Assembly: GCF_001423945.1 (NCBI RefSeq)
Contig: NZ_LMPU01000001.1
Span: forward strand, 1,423,088 to 1,487,087
Length of the DNA: 64,000 bases
Source of the DNA: Pedobacter sp. Leaf194
GTDB taxonomy: Bacteria > Bacteroidota > Bacteroidia > Sphingobacteriales > Sphingobacteriaceae
Direction: 5' to 3'
Numbering within the stretch: the stretch's first letter is position 1; every line of letters starts with the position of its first letter. Positions 54,304-62,430 of this stretch are shown here, piece after piece. Position numbers and translations under genes: made by a program. The notes below the pieces were generated by a model, which saw only the letters and a list, made by a program, of their open reading frames with translations, had not been told where the DNA came from and did not search any database.

Positions 54304-55956
54304 TTATCGCAATAATTCTTTTGCGTTCTCAATCGCCGATATTCCAGGATTCTTACCGCTTAACATTTCAGCAATTACGCCAACCCGTTCTTCCTCATTT
54401 AATTTTCGAATACCGGTGGTTGTCTTTTTACCGTCTTCATTTTTATGCACAAAATAGTGCGATTTCCCTTTTGCAGCAATTTGCGGTAAATGCGTGATAG
54501 AAATCACTTGCATGTTGTTCCCTAAATCTGCAATTACTTCACCAACTTTCAATGCAGTCTCACCCGATATCCCGGTGTCAATTTCATCGAAAATGATGGT
54601 TGGGAGGGAAGTATGTTTCGCTAACAACGCTTTAATGGCGAGCATTAACCTCGATAATTCGCCACCAGATGCAACTTTATTTACCGGCGCCGGAGCCTGG
54701 CCTGCATTTGCCGTAAAAAGCAAACTAATCTCATCTAAACCATCGCTGTTTAGTTCAGTAACCGCCGTTTGAGCTAAAACCAATTTTGCATTTGGCATTC
54801 CAACTCTTTTTAGAGTATTTGCTGTTTGTTCTTCTACCAGCTTAATTGCTTTCTTTCGATTAGCACTAAGCTGCAAGGCTTGTTTAGTGAGTTCATTCTT
54901 AAGCTGTTCATTTTGCTTTTGCAGCAGCTCAATATTTTCATCCGACGATAGCAGTTGATTCAGGTCTCTTTCCAGCTCTTCTTTAATGATTAGGAGTGCC
55001 TGATTATCTGCGACCCGGTGTTTCTGCTGCAAAGAATAGAACAGATCTAACCTCTGGTTTACGATTTCAAGACGTTCTGCACTATGTAAGGTATTTTCTT
55101 CAATTGCCGAAGTTTCGTCAGCTATATCCTTTATCTCGATTATTGAAGAGCGCAGTCTTTCAAACAAGGTATTTATCGACGAATCGAACTTTTCGATGCC
55201 TTGAAATTGTATCTGTGCTTCTTTGAGCAATTGCAGGGCAGATGGTTCACTCTCCGTTAGTAAGCCAGAAGCAGTTAGTAAGGCCCGTTTTATGGTTTCA
55301 GCATGCGTTAATCTTTCGAGTTCTTGTTCCAGCTCTTCCTGCTCGCCTTCTTTAATGTTTGCTTGTTCCAATTCATTAAAGAGAAATTGCTCATAATCCT
55401 GCCTGCTTCTTGCTTCGTCTGCATCGCTAATTAATTTTTTTAGTCGCGAAACTTCCGACTTTAGTTTTTTAAAGCCGTTTCTATAATCGAGCAAAAGCGA
55501 ATTGTGATTTGAAAGTGAATCAACAATTAACAACTGGAAATCGGAATCGTTAATTTCCTGCGTAGCATGTTGCGAGTGAATGTCAATTAGTTTCTCGCCA
55601 ATTTGCTTTAGCAAGGTTAGGTTAACTGGTGTGTCGTTTATAAATGAACGCGATTTGCCATCGATAGATATTTCCCGGCGTAAACTGGTTTCGTTAAAAA
55701 AATCTAAATCATTTTCTTCAAAAATCGTTTTCAGGTTTTCATCCGCCAGCAAAAATGTGCCTTCTATAATGCACTTTTTGTCTTGACTGAAAAAATATTT
55801 GCTTTCCGCCCGTTGACCTAAAATAAGCGAAAGTGCACCTAAAATGATTGATTTACCCGCACCAGTCTCGCCCGTTATAATGTTCAAACCCTCGTCAAAT
55901 TCTATATCGAGGCTATCTATTAATGCGTAATTACGTATTGAAAGTTTCTGTAGCAT
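54304..55956 (-). CDS. recN: DNA repair protein RecN
   Basis: The 550-residue SMC-like protein has an N-terminal Walker A (GETGAGKS at 29-36), a long coiled-coil arm (about 150-360, rich in E, L, Q), and C-terminal signature VASGGELSRLMLAIK and Walker B TIIFDEIDTGISG. It helps repair double-strand breaks by acting on chromosome structure. Its place in the window near coaBC, bamD and rpoZ is an order I remember from other Bacteroidota. No LexA-like box is seen upstream. Confidence 0.95.
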   Translation of the reverse strand: MLQKLSIRNYALIDSLDIEFDEGLNIITGETGAGKSIILGALSLILGQRAESKYFFSQDKKCIIEGTFLLADENLKTIFEENDLDFFNETSLRREISIDGKSRSFINDTPVNLTLLKQIGEKLIDIHSQHATQEINDSDFQLLIVDSLSNHNSLLLDYRNGFKKLKSEVSRLKKLISDADEARSRQDYEQFLFNELEQANIKEGEQEELEQELERLTHAETIKRALLTASGLLTESEPSALQLLKEAQIQFQGIEKFDSSINTLFERLRSSIIEIKDIADETSAIEENTLHSAERLEIVNQRLDLFYSLQQKHRVADNQALLIIKEELERDLNQLLSSDENIELLQKQNEQLKNELTKQALQLSANRKKAIKLVEEQTANTLKRVGMPNAKLVLAQTAVTELNSDGLDEISLLFTANAGQAPAPVNKVASGGELSRLMLAIKALLAKHTSLPTIIFDEIDTGISGETALKVGEVIADLGNNMQVISITHLPQIAAKGKSHYFVHKNEDGKKTTTGIRKLNEEERVGVIAEMLSGKNPGISAIENAKELLR

Positions 55957-56004
55957 ACCATTGCGAAAATACTAAAAAGTTATTTTAACATCAGCTATAA
56001 AAGC

Positions 56005-56034
56005 AAAACGGCGAAGATTAATCTTCACCGTTTT
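56005..56034 (-). terminator. Terminator after the M56 gene
   Basis: AAAACGG (56005-56011) pairs with CCGTTTT (56028-56034), with a perfect inner palindrome GAAGATTAATCTTC separated by one mismatch. The T run on the minus strand is short, and the stem could also act on the other strand. Confidence 0.8.
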
Positions 56035-56056
56035 ACTTAGTATAATTTGGTTGGTT

Positions 56057-58084
56057 TTATTGTTCAGGCTTTTCAGTAGATTCTGGTTTTTCCTTCCGCT
56101 CAGCTATTTCCTTTTTTTTCATTTTCTCTTCAAGCTCTTTAACTTGTTTCTCGAATTTCTCCTTTAGCTTTTTGTATTCTTCGGTGTTTCGTACCGTGTT
56201 TTTTCCTTCAAGATATAAAATATTATCTTTCCCTGATCTAATCGAATATGCCTCTGTATTATCTCCGAAGGCCGAATCTGTTGCATCACCTTCATTTCCT
56301 GATTTAAGCCTCTTGATGTCTTTAGTTGAAAGAATCCTTAGTTTAATTTCCTTATCCAAGTTTTCAATATTCGGCAAGTTTGCGGTAAGTTCGCCAACGC
56401 TTCGCCACTTTCTTTGCTCCTCAATGGAATTAAACTTCTTCGACATTTCCTCGCCCATTTTTCTCCATTTTGCCTGCGCTTCTGGTGATGAGTATTGTTT
56501 CGTAACATCTTCACCAAATTTTCTCCATTTTGCCTGCGCTTCTGGTGATGAGTATTCTTTGGCGATATCCTCGCCAAATTTTTTCCATTTTGCCTGCGCT
56601 TCTGGTGATGAGTATTCTTTGGCAACATCTTCGCCGAACTTTTGCCATTTTGCCTGGGCTTCTGGTGATGAATATTGTTTAGCAACATCTTCACCAAACT
56701 TTTTCCATTTTGCTTGGGCTTCTGGTGATGAATATTGTTTAGCAACATCTTCACCAAACTTTTTCCATTTTGCCTGCGCTGCTGGTGAAGAAAAATCGCG
56801 ATATATTTTTGCCCTCAACAAGGAATCTTTAAATTTAAATGCTGAATCGCTTTTGAAAATCATTGCCCTCCGGCCACCAAAAAGTTCATCTACGTAAATA
56901 TCTTTTCTCAAGCTATCCGGCATTTCTTTAATGGAATTATACTCTGTTTTCTTTCCATTGGCATCAATTGTCACAATTCTTATTTTGTGCTTTTTAGTCG
57001 TATCCAGGTAAACTACAGCATGTTTATCGGCTGTTGCGTTTAGCTGAAGCGCATGGTTATTCAAAGGTTTTTTTGTTACACTTTTATCTTTAGCCGGATT
57101 AATCCATGCTACTGAAAATAAGCAGGCAATGCCTAATGTTAGGGCTGCCATTTGCTGCTTGGCATTTAAATAGTTCGTTTTCATATTGGTTATTCGTTTA
57201 ATACGTTGATATAAATTTTGCGTCTTGCCGGTTGCTGCTAATGAATAAGCTGGACTGCTTTTGTCTTTTAAGAGCTCCAGCTTTAGCAAAGCATGGGCGT
57301 AATTAAGTGGTTTGCCTGTAACTTTCAGCACTAAATCATCGCATGCATGCTCGCGTTCAATGTGGATAAACCTTCCCGCCAGCCAAACAAATGGATTGTA
57401 AAAAAGAAGCGTTTCAATGGCCGTTTTAATCAGGTTCAAAAGGAAATCATTCCGTCTTATGTGCGATAGTTCATGTATCAAAATCGCTTCAACCTGTTCA
57501 TTGTCCAGTTGATTTACAAGCGCAACCGGAAACAAAACAATTGGTTTCAAATAACCAATTACCAAAGGAACGTTTACCAGCTCCGAAATATGAAACTGAA
57601 TTGCCTTATTAAGTTTTAGATTTCCGGTAACGTTTTCAAATATTAGTTTCCAGCTTTCTGGAATATTACTAAGTCCGTTTCTTTTAAATTTTGAAAGCTG
57701 ACTATAGCCTTTAGTTATTACAAACAATTGAAGGGTTATACCCACAAGGTAAAAAACAACGATTAGCGGAAAATACTGTTCAACCTTACTGCTTAAACTT
57801 TGCGGAACGTTGGTAAAATATTGATAAGTTGCGGGGGAGGCAGCGTTGTTTATACTTGCATTTCCAACTTTAAATTTCGATAAATGATCAATAAAATTAT
57901 ATACAAAACAACCAAACATTAACACAATAGCGCCGAAAGCAATATTATGTTTATGCCTTGCAGCCATTTTAGGTATGCCCAACATGATGATAAACAAAGC
58001 GCCGTAAATTAATGCACTTTGCCATAGCGAATTCACAATGCTCCACCCGAAGGCTTTAATAAATTGTTGTACCAGAGTTTCCAT
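56057..58084 (-). CDS. M56-family metallopeptidase with 20-residue tandem repeats
   Basis: The 675-residue protein has an N-terminal membrane part (about 1-320) with four or five helices and the M56 zinc site H204-E-L-S-H208, with a further E245 in HIEREHACDD as likely third ligand. A helix at about 310-325 precedes a periplasmic-type tail with seven copies, five close, of a 20-residue unit (SSPEAQAKWKKFGEDVAKQY), then a charged coiled-coil end rich in lysine and glutamate. It resembles BlaR1/MecR1-type signalling peptidases but lacks a penicillin-binding domain, so the repeats may be a different sensor. It is one base after the blaI-like gene and forms an operon with it. Confidence 0.88.
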   Translation of the reverse strand: METLVQQFIKAFGWSIVNSLWQSALIYGALFIIMLGIPKMAARHKHNIAFGAIVLMFGCFVYNFIDHLSKFKVGNASINNAASPATYQYFTNVPQSLSSKVEQYFPLIVVFYLVGITLQLFVITKGYSQLSKFKRNGLSNIPESWKLIFENVTGNLKLNKAIQFHISELVNVPLVIGYLKPIVLFPVALVNQLDNEQVEAILIHELSHIRRNDFLLNLIKTAIETLLFYNPFVWLAGRFIHIEREHACDDLVLKVTGKPLNYAHALLKLELLKDKSSPAYSLAATGKTQNLYQRIKRITNMKTNYLNAKQQMAALTLGIACLFSVAWINPAKDKSVTKKPLNNHALQLNATADKHAVVYLDTTKKHKIRIVTIDANGKKTEYNSIKEMPDSLRKDIYVDELFGGRRAMIFKSDSAFKFKDSLLRAKIYRDFSSPAAQAKWKKFGEDVAKQYSSPEAQAKWKKFGEDVAKQYSSPEAQAKWQKFGEDVAKEYSSPEAQAKWKKFGEDIAKEYSSPEAQAKWRKFGEDVTKQYSSPEAQAKWRKMGEEMSKKFNSIEEQRKWRSVGELTANLPNIENLDKEIKLRILSTKDIKRLKSGNEGDATDSAFGDNTEAYSIRSGKDNILYLEGKNTVRNTEEYKKLKEKFEKQVKELEEKMKKKEIAERKEKPESTEKPEQ
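56461..56790. repeat. 60-bp tandem repeat inside the M56 gene
   Basis: Five full 60-bp units from 56461 to 56760, nearly in step with each other (for example TTCTGGTGATGA recurs every 60 bases), a partial unit to about 56790 and a degenerate unit at 56401-56460. The number of changes per unit is small, so unit loss or gain by recombination is likely. In protein the repeat is 20 residues long with a conserved AQAKW core. Confidence 0.93.
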
Positions 58085-58085
58085 A

Positions 58086-58466
58086 TTAGTTGTTTTTTTC
58101 TAATTTTTCTAAATACTTTTTTATTTCCTCTATCTCATCCGCACTTGCGCTGTGGTTGCCTAAGGCTTGCATCACCAATCTTGCGGCCGAACCGTTAAAA
58201 ACATTGTCAATCATCTTATTTACCAATTGTTTTTCGGTCTTATCCTGATTCACAACGGCCTTATAAATGTGTGTTTTTTGATTGGTGTCTCTCTCTACCA
58301 TTCCTTTTTCGTGCATTATCTGCATTAACTTAAGGGTAGTGGTATAGCCCGAATCCTTTTTATCCAAAGCTTCGTGCACTTCCCGAACCGTGCAAAGCCC
58401 TTTTTGCCACAGCACTTGCAGGATTTCCATTTCGCCTTCAGTTGGTTTGATGTTGTTGTTACTCAT
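58086..58466 (-). CDS. BlaI/MecI-family transcriptional repressor
   Basis: The 126-residue protein has a winged-helix DNA-binding domain (residues about 5-80: PTEGEMEILQVLWQKGLCTVREVHEAL, YTTTLKLMQIMHEKGMVERD) and a C-terminal dimerisation helix (KKYLEKLEKNN). In known systems BlaI represses its own gene and the neighbouring peptidase gene until the peptidase causes its loss. Two perfect palindromes, one on each side of the -7 box, lie just upstream of the gene, so autoregulation is very likely. It ends one base before the M56 gene. Confidence 0.92.
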   Translation of the reverse strand: MSNNNIKPTEGEMEILQVLWQKGLCTVREVHEALDKKDSGYTTTLKLMQIMHEKGMVERDTNQKTHIYKAVVNQDKTEKQLVNKMIDNVFNGSAARLVMQALGNHSASADEIEEIKKYLEKLEKNN

Positions 58467-58478
58467 ATGTTACAGATG

Positions 58479-58494
58479 TACGAACTATTTCGTA
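58479..58494 (-). promoter_or_regulatory. Predicted BlaI operator 1 (at the start site)
   Basis: TACGAACTATTTCGTA, a 6+4+6 palindrome covering the likely transcription start. It shares its half sites TACGAA/TTCGTA with operator 2; the centres are 24 bases apart, about two helix turns. Confidence 0.75.
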
Positions 58495-58496
58495 TT

Positions 58497-58527
58497 CAAA
58501 TGTACGAAGATATTCGTATTGACAAAA
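58497..58527 (-). promoter_or_regulatory. Promoter of blaI-M56
   Basis: Minus strand: TTTTG (58527-58523) and TACATTTG (58504-58497), spacer 18 bases, an excellent match to the consensus. The spacer is filled by operator 2. Confidence 0.8.
58503..58518 (-). promoter_or_regulatory. Predicted BlaI operator 2 (in the promoter spacer)
   Basis: TACGAAGATATTCGTA, the same 6+4+6 palindrome, lying between -33 and -7 and overlapping the -7 box by two bases. A repressor bound here would block RNA polymerase. Confidence 0.75.
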
Positions 58528-58858
58528 TATTTTAACATTTTTTTTTTAATGAGAACCTATAATGTTGCTAAAGAACATTGTTTTATCAACAATGTTGCAT
58601 GTAATTTTCGGCAATTATCTGGGAGAGGAGAGGGTTTAAGAAACTGCTCTAAGTTGATTAATTAATTACCAAGCGACAGTTATCTGTCTCATCGATTTTA
58701 TTAGTGGGTAGAAGCGCAAAACCTGTGGTTCTTTTTTAACCTCCTTCCCGCCAATACTACAATCTTTTGGTTAGGGTTTCTGCAAAGGGTTAAGGTGTTG
58801 TAACCAAAAGTATTTTCGTGTTTGTCGGGGCTAATTAGTTAAGTAAATTACATTTAGG

Positions 58859-59962
58859 TTACTTAGAATCTAATAGCGAAGCCAGCATATCACGTAAATC
58901 TTTGCCCTTAATATCTTTGGCAATAATTTTACCATCAGGGTCAATTAATACATTTGATGGTATCGTCGTAACACCATAAAGTTTAGCCGCTTCATTTTCT
59001 TTTTTAAGATCCGAAACTTGCATCCACGGAAGTTTATCTTGCTTAATTGCATTCAGCCATTTCGTTTTATCTACATCAATAGATACACTTAAAACAGTGA
59101 AATTTTTGGAATTGTATTGCTTATAAAGATTTAAAATATTTGGATTTTCCGCTCTGCAAGGAGCGCACCATGATGCCCAAAAGTCGACAAGAACATACCT
59201 ACCTTTGTAAGAAGAGAGTTTAATTGGCTTTACATTTATGTCATTTTGAATAAAATCCTTTGCGGGCATGCCTATTGAAATTTTTCTGCCTTCAATAATC
59301 CGTCTGGTTATTTCTTTGCCTTCTGGCCTTTCCTTAAGTACGGTGCTTAGCTTTGTAAAACTTTGTTCTACCTGTGGCAAAAATTTGGATGAACGGGCCA
59401 TACTCCCCAAAGTAAGGAGACTTACATAAGAATCCGGGTGCTTAGCTATAAAGTTAAATTGAATAGGAAATGTATCATAATATGCAGCTTCTAATTTTGT
59501 TTTGTTCAAATTTAGCAATGCTGTATCTTTCAATTCCTTATTAGTATCGTCTAGTTTTTTTATTTGCTTATTAATAGGATCTAATACTTTAAGGAGTTCT
59601 GCATAATCATTATTTGATGGTGTTCCAGAAATAATCGAGTTACTCAAGGTATCGGCAGAGTTTAGCATAATTTCGCCTGCCTCAATGTAAATACTAAAAG
59701 AATCAAATAGCTCTTCAGCATATTTAGGATTGTTGTTTCTGGATAAATAGCCTCTTACTATTGTGTTAATGCTTCCCTTAAATTCGAATGTAGCCTTATT
59801 CACTAAAGTAGAATCATCAACTATCTGACCATTTTGTCTGTAGCTTAAAAAGATTTTATCACCATCTTTAAAACCTTTTCCAAAGCCACGAATAGTGAAA
59901 GATGATTGAGCAAATAAACTTAATGGAAGAAGGCAAATCGTAAGTAACAAAAACTTTTTCAT
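58859..59962 (-). CDS. DUF4369/TlpA-like thiol-disulfide protein
   Basis: The 367-residue protein has a signal peptide (cleavage after LFAQS), a beta-rich N-terminal domain of the DUF4369 type (FTIRGFGKGFKDGDKIFLSYRQNGQIVDD), a helical middle, and a C-terminal redoxin/TlpA domain with WASWCAPC near residue 262-268 and the cis-proline segment VTTIPSNVLID. It is probably a periplasmic or outer-membrane-side thiol reductase. The substrate protein is unknown. It is the last gene of the minus-strand run from bamD; the gap to the porD-like gene is 32 bases. Confidence 0.85.
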   Translation of the reverse strand: MKKFLLLTICLLPLSLFAQSSFTIRGFGKGFKDGDKIFLSYRQNGQIVDDSTLVNKATFEFKGSINTIVRGYLSRNNNPKYAEELFDSFSIYIEAGEIMLNSADTLSNSIISGTPSNNDYAELLKVLDPINKQIKKLDDTNKELKDTALLNLNKTKLEAAYYDTFPIQFNFIAKHPDSYVSLLTLGSMARSSKFLPQVEQSFTKLSTVLKERPEGKEITRRIIEGRKISIGMPAKDFIQNDINVKPIKLSSYKGRYVLVDFWASWCAPCRAENPNILNLYKQYNSKNFTVLSVSIDVDKTKWLNAIKQDKLPWMQVSDLKKENEAAKLYGVTTIPSNVLIDPDGKIIAKDIKGKDLRDMLASLLDSK

Positions 59963-59994
59963 CCTCCAAGAGATTATAAGTGTTGCAACAAGAA

Positions 59995-60888
59995 TTAGTT
60001 CTGTTTTAAACCCTCGTATTTTCCAATATTTGCCGGGTCTATTTCTGCTAACAGATTATAAGCCTTCATGCGCTCCTGCGTATTTAACTTGGCAAGAACA
60101 TTGGTAATTTCTTCAGCTTTAGATGCAAAATAAACATTCGGGAAAATAGAGCCCAGCTTTTGTTTGTCCATTTGTTGAAGTGCAGAGAGCGCATTAACAA
60201 TCGGCATTAATCCTTTGTCATTGTCGGTTAACTGATCTAAACCAGCAGAATGATAACTGTAGATGAAACTCCTTAATTCACCAAATATTGGATTTAGCGC
60301 ATTTTCATTGAACCAGAAACGATTGCGCAATCCATCCGCTGCTCTCCATCCCGAATTGCCCGACGCCTGGGCCAGATTGATTATATTCTGTGCTTTTTTA
60401 AAATAAGCTGTTCCGCCCAGTTTGCTAAAACTATCCTTATCTAAACCAATAATGGTATAAGCGTAGTAGGAGAGAAGCGCACTGATATTGGAAATATAAT
60501 TCTGGTCCGAAAAATCAATAACTGACCCATCATTAAAAGAAAAGTCGAAGTTTTTGTCACTCATATTCAGCAGCGTACTGTTGTATGTGCTGTTAAAAAC
60601 CGGCCTGCTGCTTTGAATCTGCGCTTCCGCGGTATATCCGGAACCGCCATCCCATGAGTTTATGGTGATAACGAAATTGCAGTCTATCCGTTCCTGGGGT
60701 TTGTAGGTTTCGTTGGTAAACTTGTTGTTGTTTAAAAAATCGCGAATCGTTTTTTGTAAAGCATCCAGTGTTGGTTTACTAATGTTCGATACCTGTGGAG
60801 CCAATAACTGTACTCTTGCATTTAACTCCTGCGCCTGGATTTTTCCAAGGCCAAGTACCAGTAATAAACAAACAATTCTTTTTATCAT
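59995..60888 (-). CDS. porD: PorD-like (DUF4835) type IX secretion protein
   Basis: The 297-residue protein has a signal peptide (cleavage after IQAQ) and the DUF4835 pattern: ELNARVQLLAPQVSN at the N-terminus, RIDCNFVITINSW, and FWFNENALNPIFGELRSFIYSYH. DUF4835 proteins have been named PorD, linked to type IX secretion. Start ATG 60888 overlaps the coaBC stop in an ATGA arrangement, so the gene is translationally coupled to coaBC; the longer frame to 60915 lies within coaBC. The order bamD, rpoZ, coaBC, porD is what I recall in related genomes. Confidence 0.82.
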   Translation of the reverse strand: MIKRIVCLLLVLGLGKIQAQELNARVQLLAPQVSNISKPTLDALQKTIRDFLNNNKFTNETYKPQERIDCNFVITINSWDGGSGYTAEAQIQSSRPVFNSTYNSTLLNMSDKNFDFSFNDGSVIDFSDQNYISNISALLSYYAYTIIGLDKDSFSKLGGTAYFKKAQNIINLAQASGNSGWRAADGLRNRFWFNENALNPIFGELRSFIYSYHSAGLDQLTDNDKGLMPIVNALSALQQMDKQKLGSIFPNVYFASKAEEITNVLAKLNTQERMKAYNLLAEIDPANIGKYEGLKQN

Positions 60889-62081
60889 TTTAATATTTTT
60901 AAAATCGCCTTGCATATGTCTTTAGCAACTTCAGTTTTCGACTTCATCTCAAAAACCGTCTTCTGCAAAGCCTTGTTAAAAATAGTAATTTTATTCGTAT
61001 CAGATTTAAAACCAGCACCTTTATCATTCAAAGAATTTAGAACTATCAAATCCAGATTTTTCTTCTCCAGCTTGCCCTTCGCGTAATTTTCTTCATCATT
61101 GGTTTCTAAAGCGAAGCCCACTAAAATTTGATTTCCTTTCTTCCGCATACCCAGTGCAGCCAGTATATCGGTGGTTTTTTCTAATTCTAATACAAAATCG
61201 CTGTCTTGTTTTTTTATTTTCTGGCTCGCAACAAACTTTGGCCGGTAATCTGCAACAGCAGCGCACATAACGGTAATGTCTGTAGTTTCAAAAATTGCCG
61301 AGCAGGCTTTAAACATCTCTTCAGCACTTACAACGTCAATTCGTTTATAGCTTTCAACACCATTATTAACTGTCGGACCGGCAACTAAAGTTACATCGGC
61401 GCCCAATCTTACCAACTCATCTGCTATAGCAAAACCCATTTTCCCAGAGGAATGATTTCCGATAAAACGAACGGGATCTATTGCTTCATAAGTTGGTCCG
61501 GCGGTAACCATAGCTTTTTTACCAAAGAGTGGCATCGATTTCTTAATCGCATTCTCCAGGAAGCGAACAATTTCTTCAGGCTCTGCCATACGCCCTTCGC
61601 CAACTAACCCGCTAGCCAGTTCGCCGCTGCCCGGAGCAATAACAGTATTCCCAAAGCCCGTAATTCGCTGTATGTTTTGCTGCGTGCTTTCGTGCTTCCA
61701 CATGTCCAAATCCATTGCAGGCGCAACATAAACCTTACATTTTGCAGAAAGATAAACAGCAGTTAAAAGATTATCGCAAATCCCTGTAGAAAGCTTTGCC
61801 AATGTATTTGCACTAATTGGGGCAATGATTATTAAATCTGCCCAAAGTCCAAGTTCTACATGGTTGCTCCACACGCCTGTCTCTTCCTCAAAATACTGGG
61901 TGTAAACGGGGTTTTTAGAAAGGGTTGCAAGGGTAAGTGGCGTAATGAAGTTAGCGCCATCGGGGGTAAGAATAACCTTAACGTTTGCACCTGCTTTTAC
62001 CAGTAGCCGAACTAAAAATGCCGACTTATATGCTGCAATGCTGCCGCAAACGCCAAGGATTATGTTTTTATTTTTGAGCAT
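60885..62081 (-). CDS. coaBC: Bifunctional phosphopantothenoylcysteine decarboxylase/ligase
   Basis: The 398-residue protein has an N-terminal flavin-dependent decarboxylase (ILGVCGSIAAYKSAFLVRLLVKAG; ISANTLAKLSTG; PAMDLDMWKHES) and a C-terminal ligase (VTAGPTYEAIDPVRFIGNHSSGKMGFAIA; AAVADYRPK). It converts phosphopantothenate plus cysteine to phosphopantetheine for coenzyme A. PAMD in place of the PAMN of E. coli is common in Bacteroidota as far as I recall. It is 19 bases after rpoZ. Confidence 0.95.
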   Translation of the reverse strand: MLKNKNIILGVCGSIAAYKSAFLVRLLVKAGANVKVILTPDGANFITPLTLATLSKNPVYTQYFEEETGVWSNHVELGLWADLIIIAPISANTLAKLSTGICDNLLTAVYLSAKCKVYVAPAMDLDMWKHESTQQNIQRITGFGNTVIAPGSGELASGLVGEGRMAEPEEIVRFLENAIKKSMPLFGKKAMVTAGPTYEAIDPVRFIGNHSSGKMGFAIADELVRLGADVTLVAGPTVNNGVESYKRIDVVSAEEMFKACSAIFETTDITVMCAAVADYRPKFVASQKIKKQDSDFVLELEKTTDILAALGMRKKGNQILVGFALETNDEENYAKGKLEKKNLDLIVLNSLNDKGAGFKSDTNKITIFNKALQKTVFEMKSKTEVAKDICKAILKILK

Positions 62082-62100
62082 GGTTTGTGCCCTATGCTAA

Positions 62101-62427
62101 TTATTTTTGCTCCTTAGCAGGATTTCTATGGTAAATTTTTTCATTCAAAAATTCATCAATAGCAACTAAAACAGGCTTAGGCATACGCTCATAATGCTTG
62201 CTGATTTCGATTTGCTCACGATTCTCAAAAATTTCTTCTAAATTATCGTTACTCGAAGCAAATTCTGCCAATTTACCATGCAATTCTTCTTTCATGTTAT
62301 TAGAAATCTGATTTGCTCTTTTAGCAATAACAACTAACGATTCATATAAGTTATCAGTAGTTTTATCTAAATCGTGTACATTTCTCGTAACCGTAGTATT
62401 TGGTACAGCAGGTTTGTTAGTATTCAT
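62101..62427 (-). CDS. rpoZ: RNA polymerase omega subunit (Bacteroidota type)
   Basis: The 108-residue protein matches the Bacteroidota version of the omega subunit: NTTVTRNVHDL, the core IAKRANQISNNMKEEL (like AxxRARQ in other omegas), then the added FASSNDNLEEIFENREQIEISKHYERMPKP and YHRNPAKE tail. It aids assembly of RNA polymerase. It lies 3 bases after the bamD stop and is in the same operon, ahead of coaBC. Confidence 0.88.
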   Translation of the reverse strand: MNTNKPAVPNTTVTRNVHDLDKTTDNLYESLVVIAKRANQISNNMKEELHGKLAEFASSNDNLEEIFENREQIEISKHYERMPKPVLVAIDEFLNEKIYHRNPAKEQK

Positions 62428-62430
62428 GTG

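Larger units (their letters stand above)
58467..58858. other. Intergenic region upstream of blaI-M56
   Basis: 392 bases. The first 60 hold the blaI promoter and two operators. The rest has no gene-like frame. AACATTG and CAATGTT around 58575-58600 form a weak hairpin. I see nothing else that is structured. Confidence 0.55.

Noticed and set aside
56172..56897. 241-codon plus-strand frame and a 139-codon minus-strand frame in the repeat region
   Set aside because: Both are by-products of the 60-bp repeats in the M56 gene: the period is a multiple of three, so any frame without a stop in one unit stays open through all.
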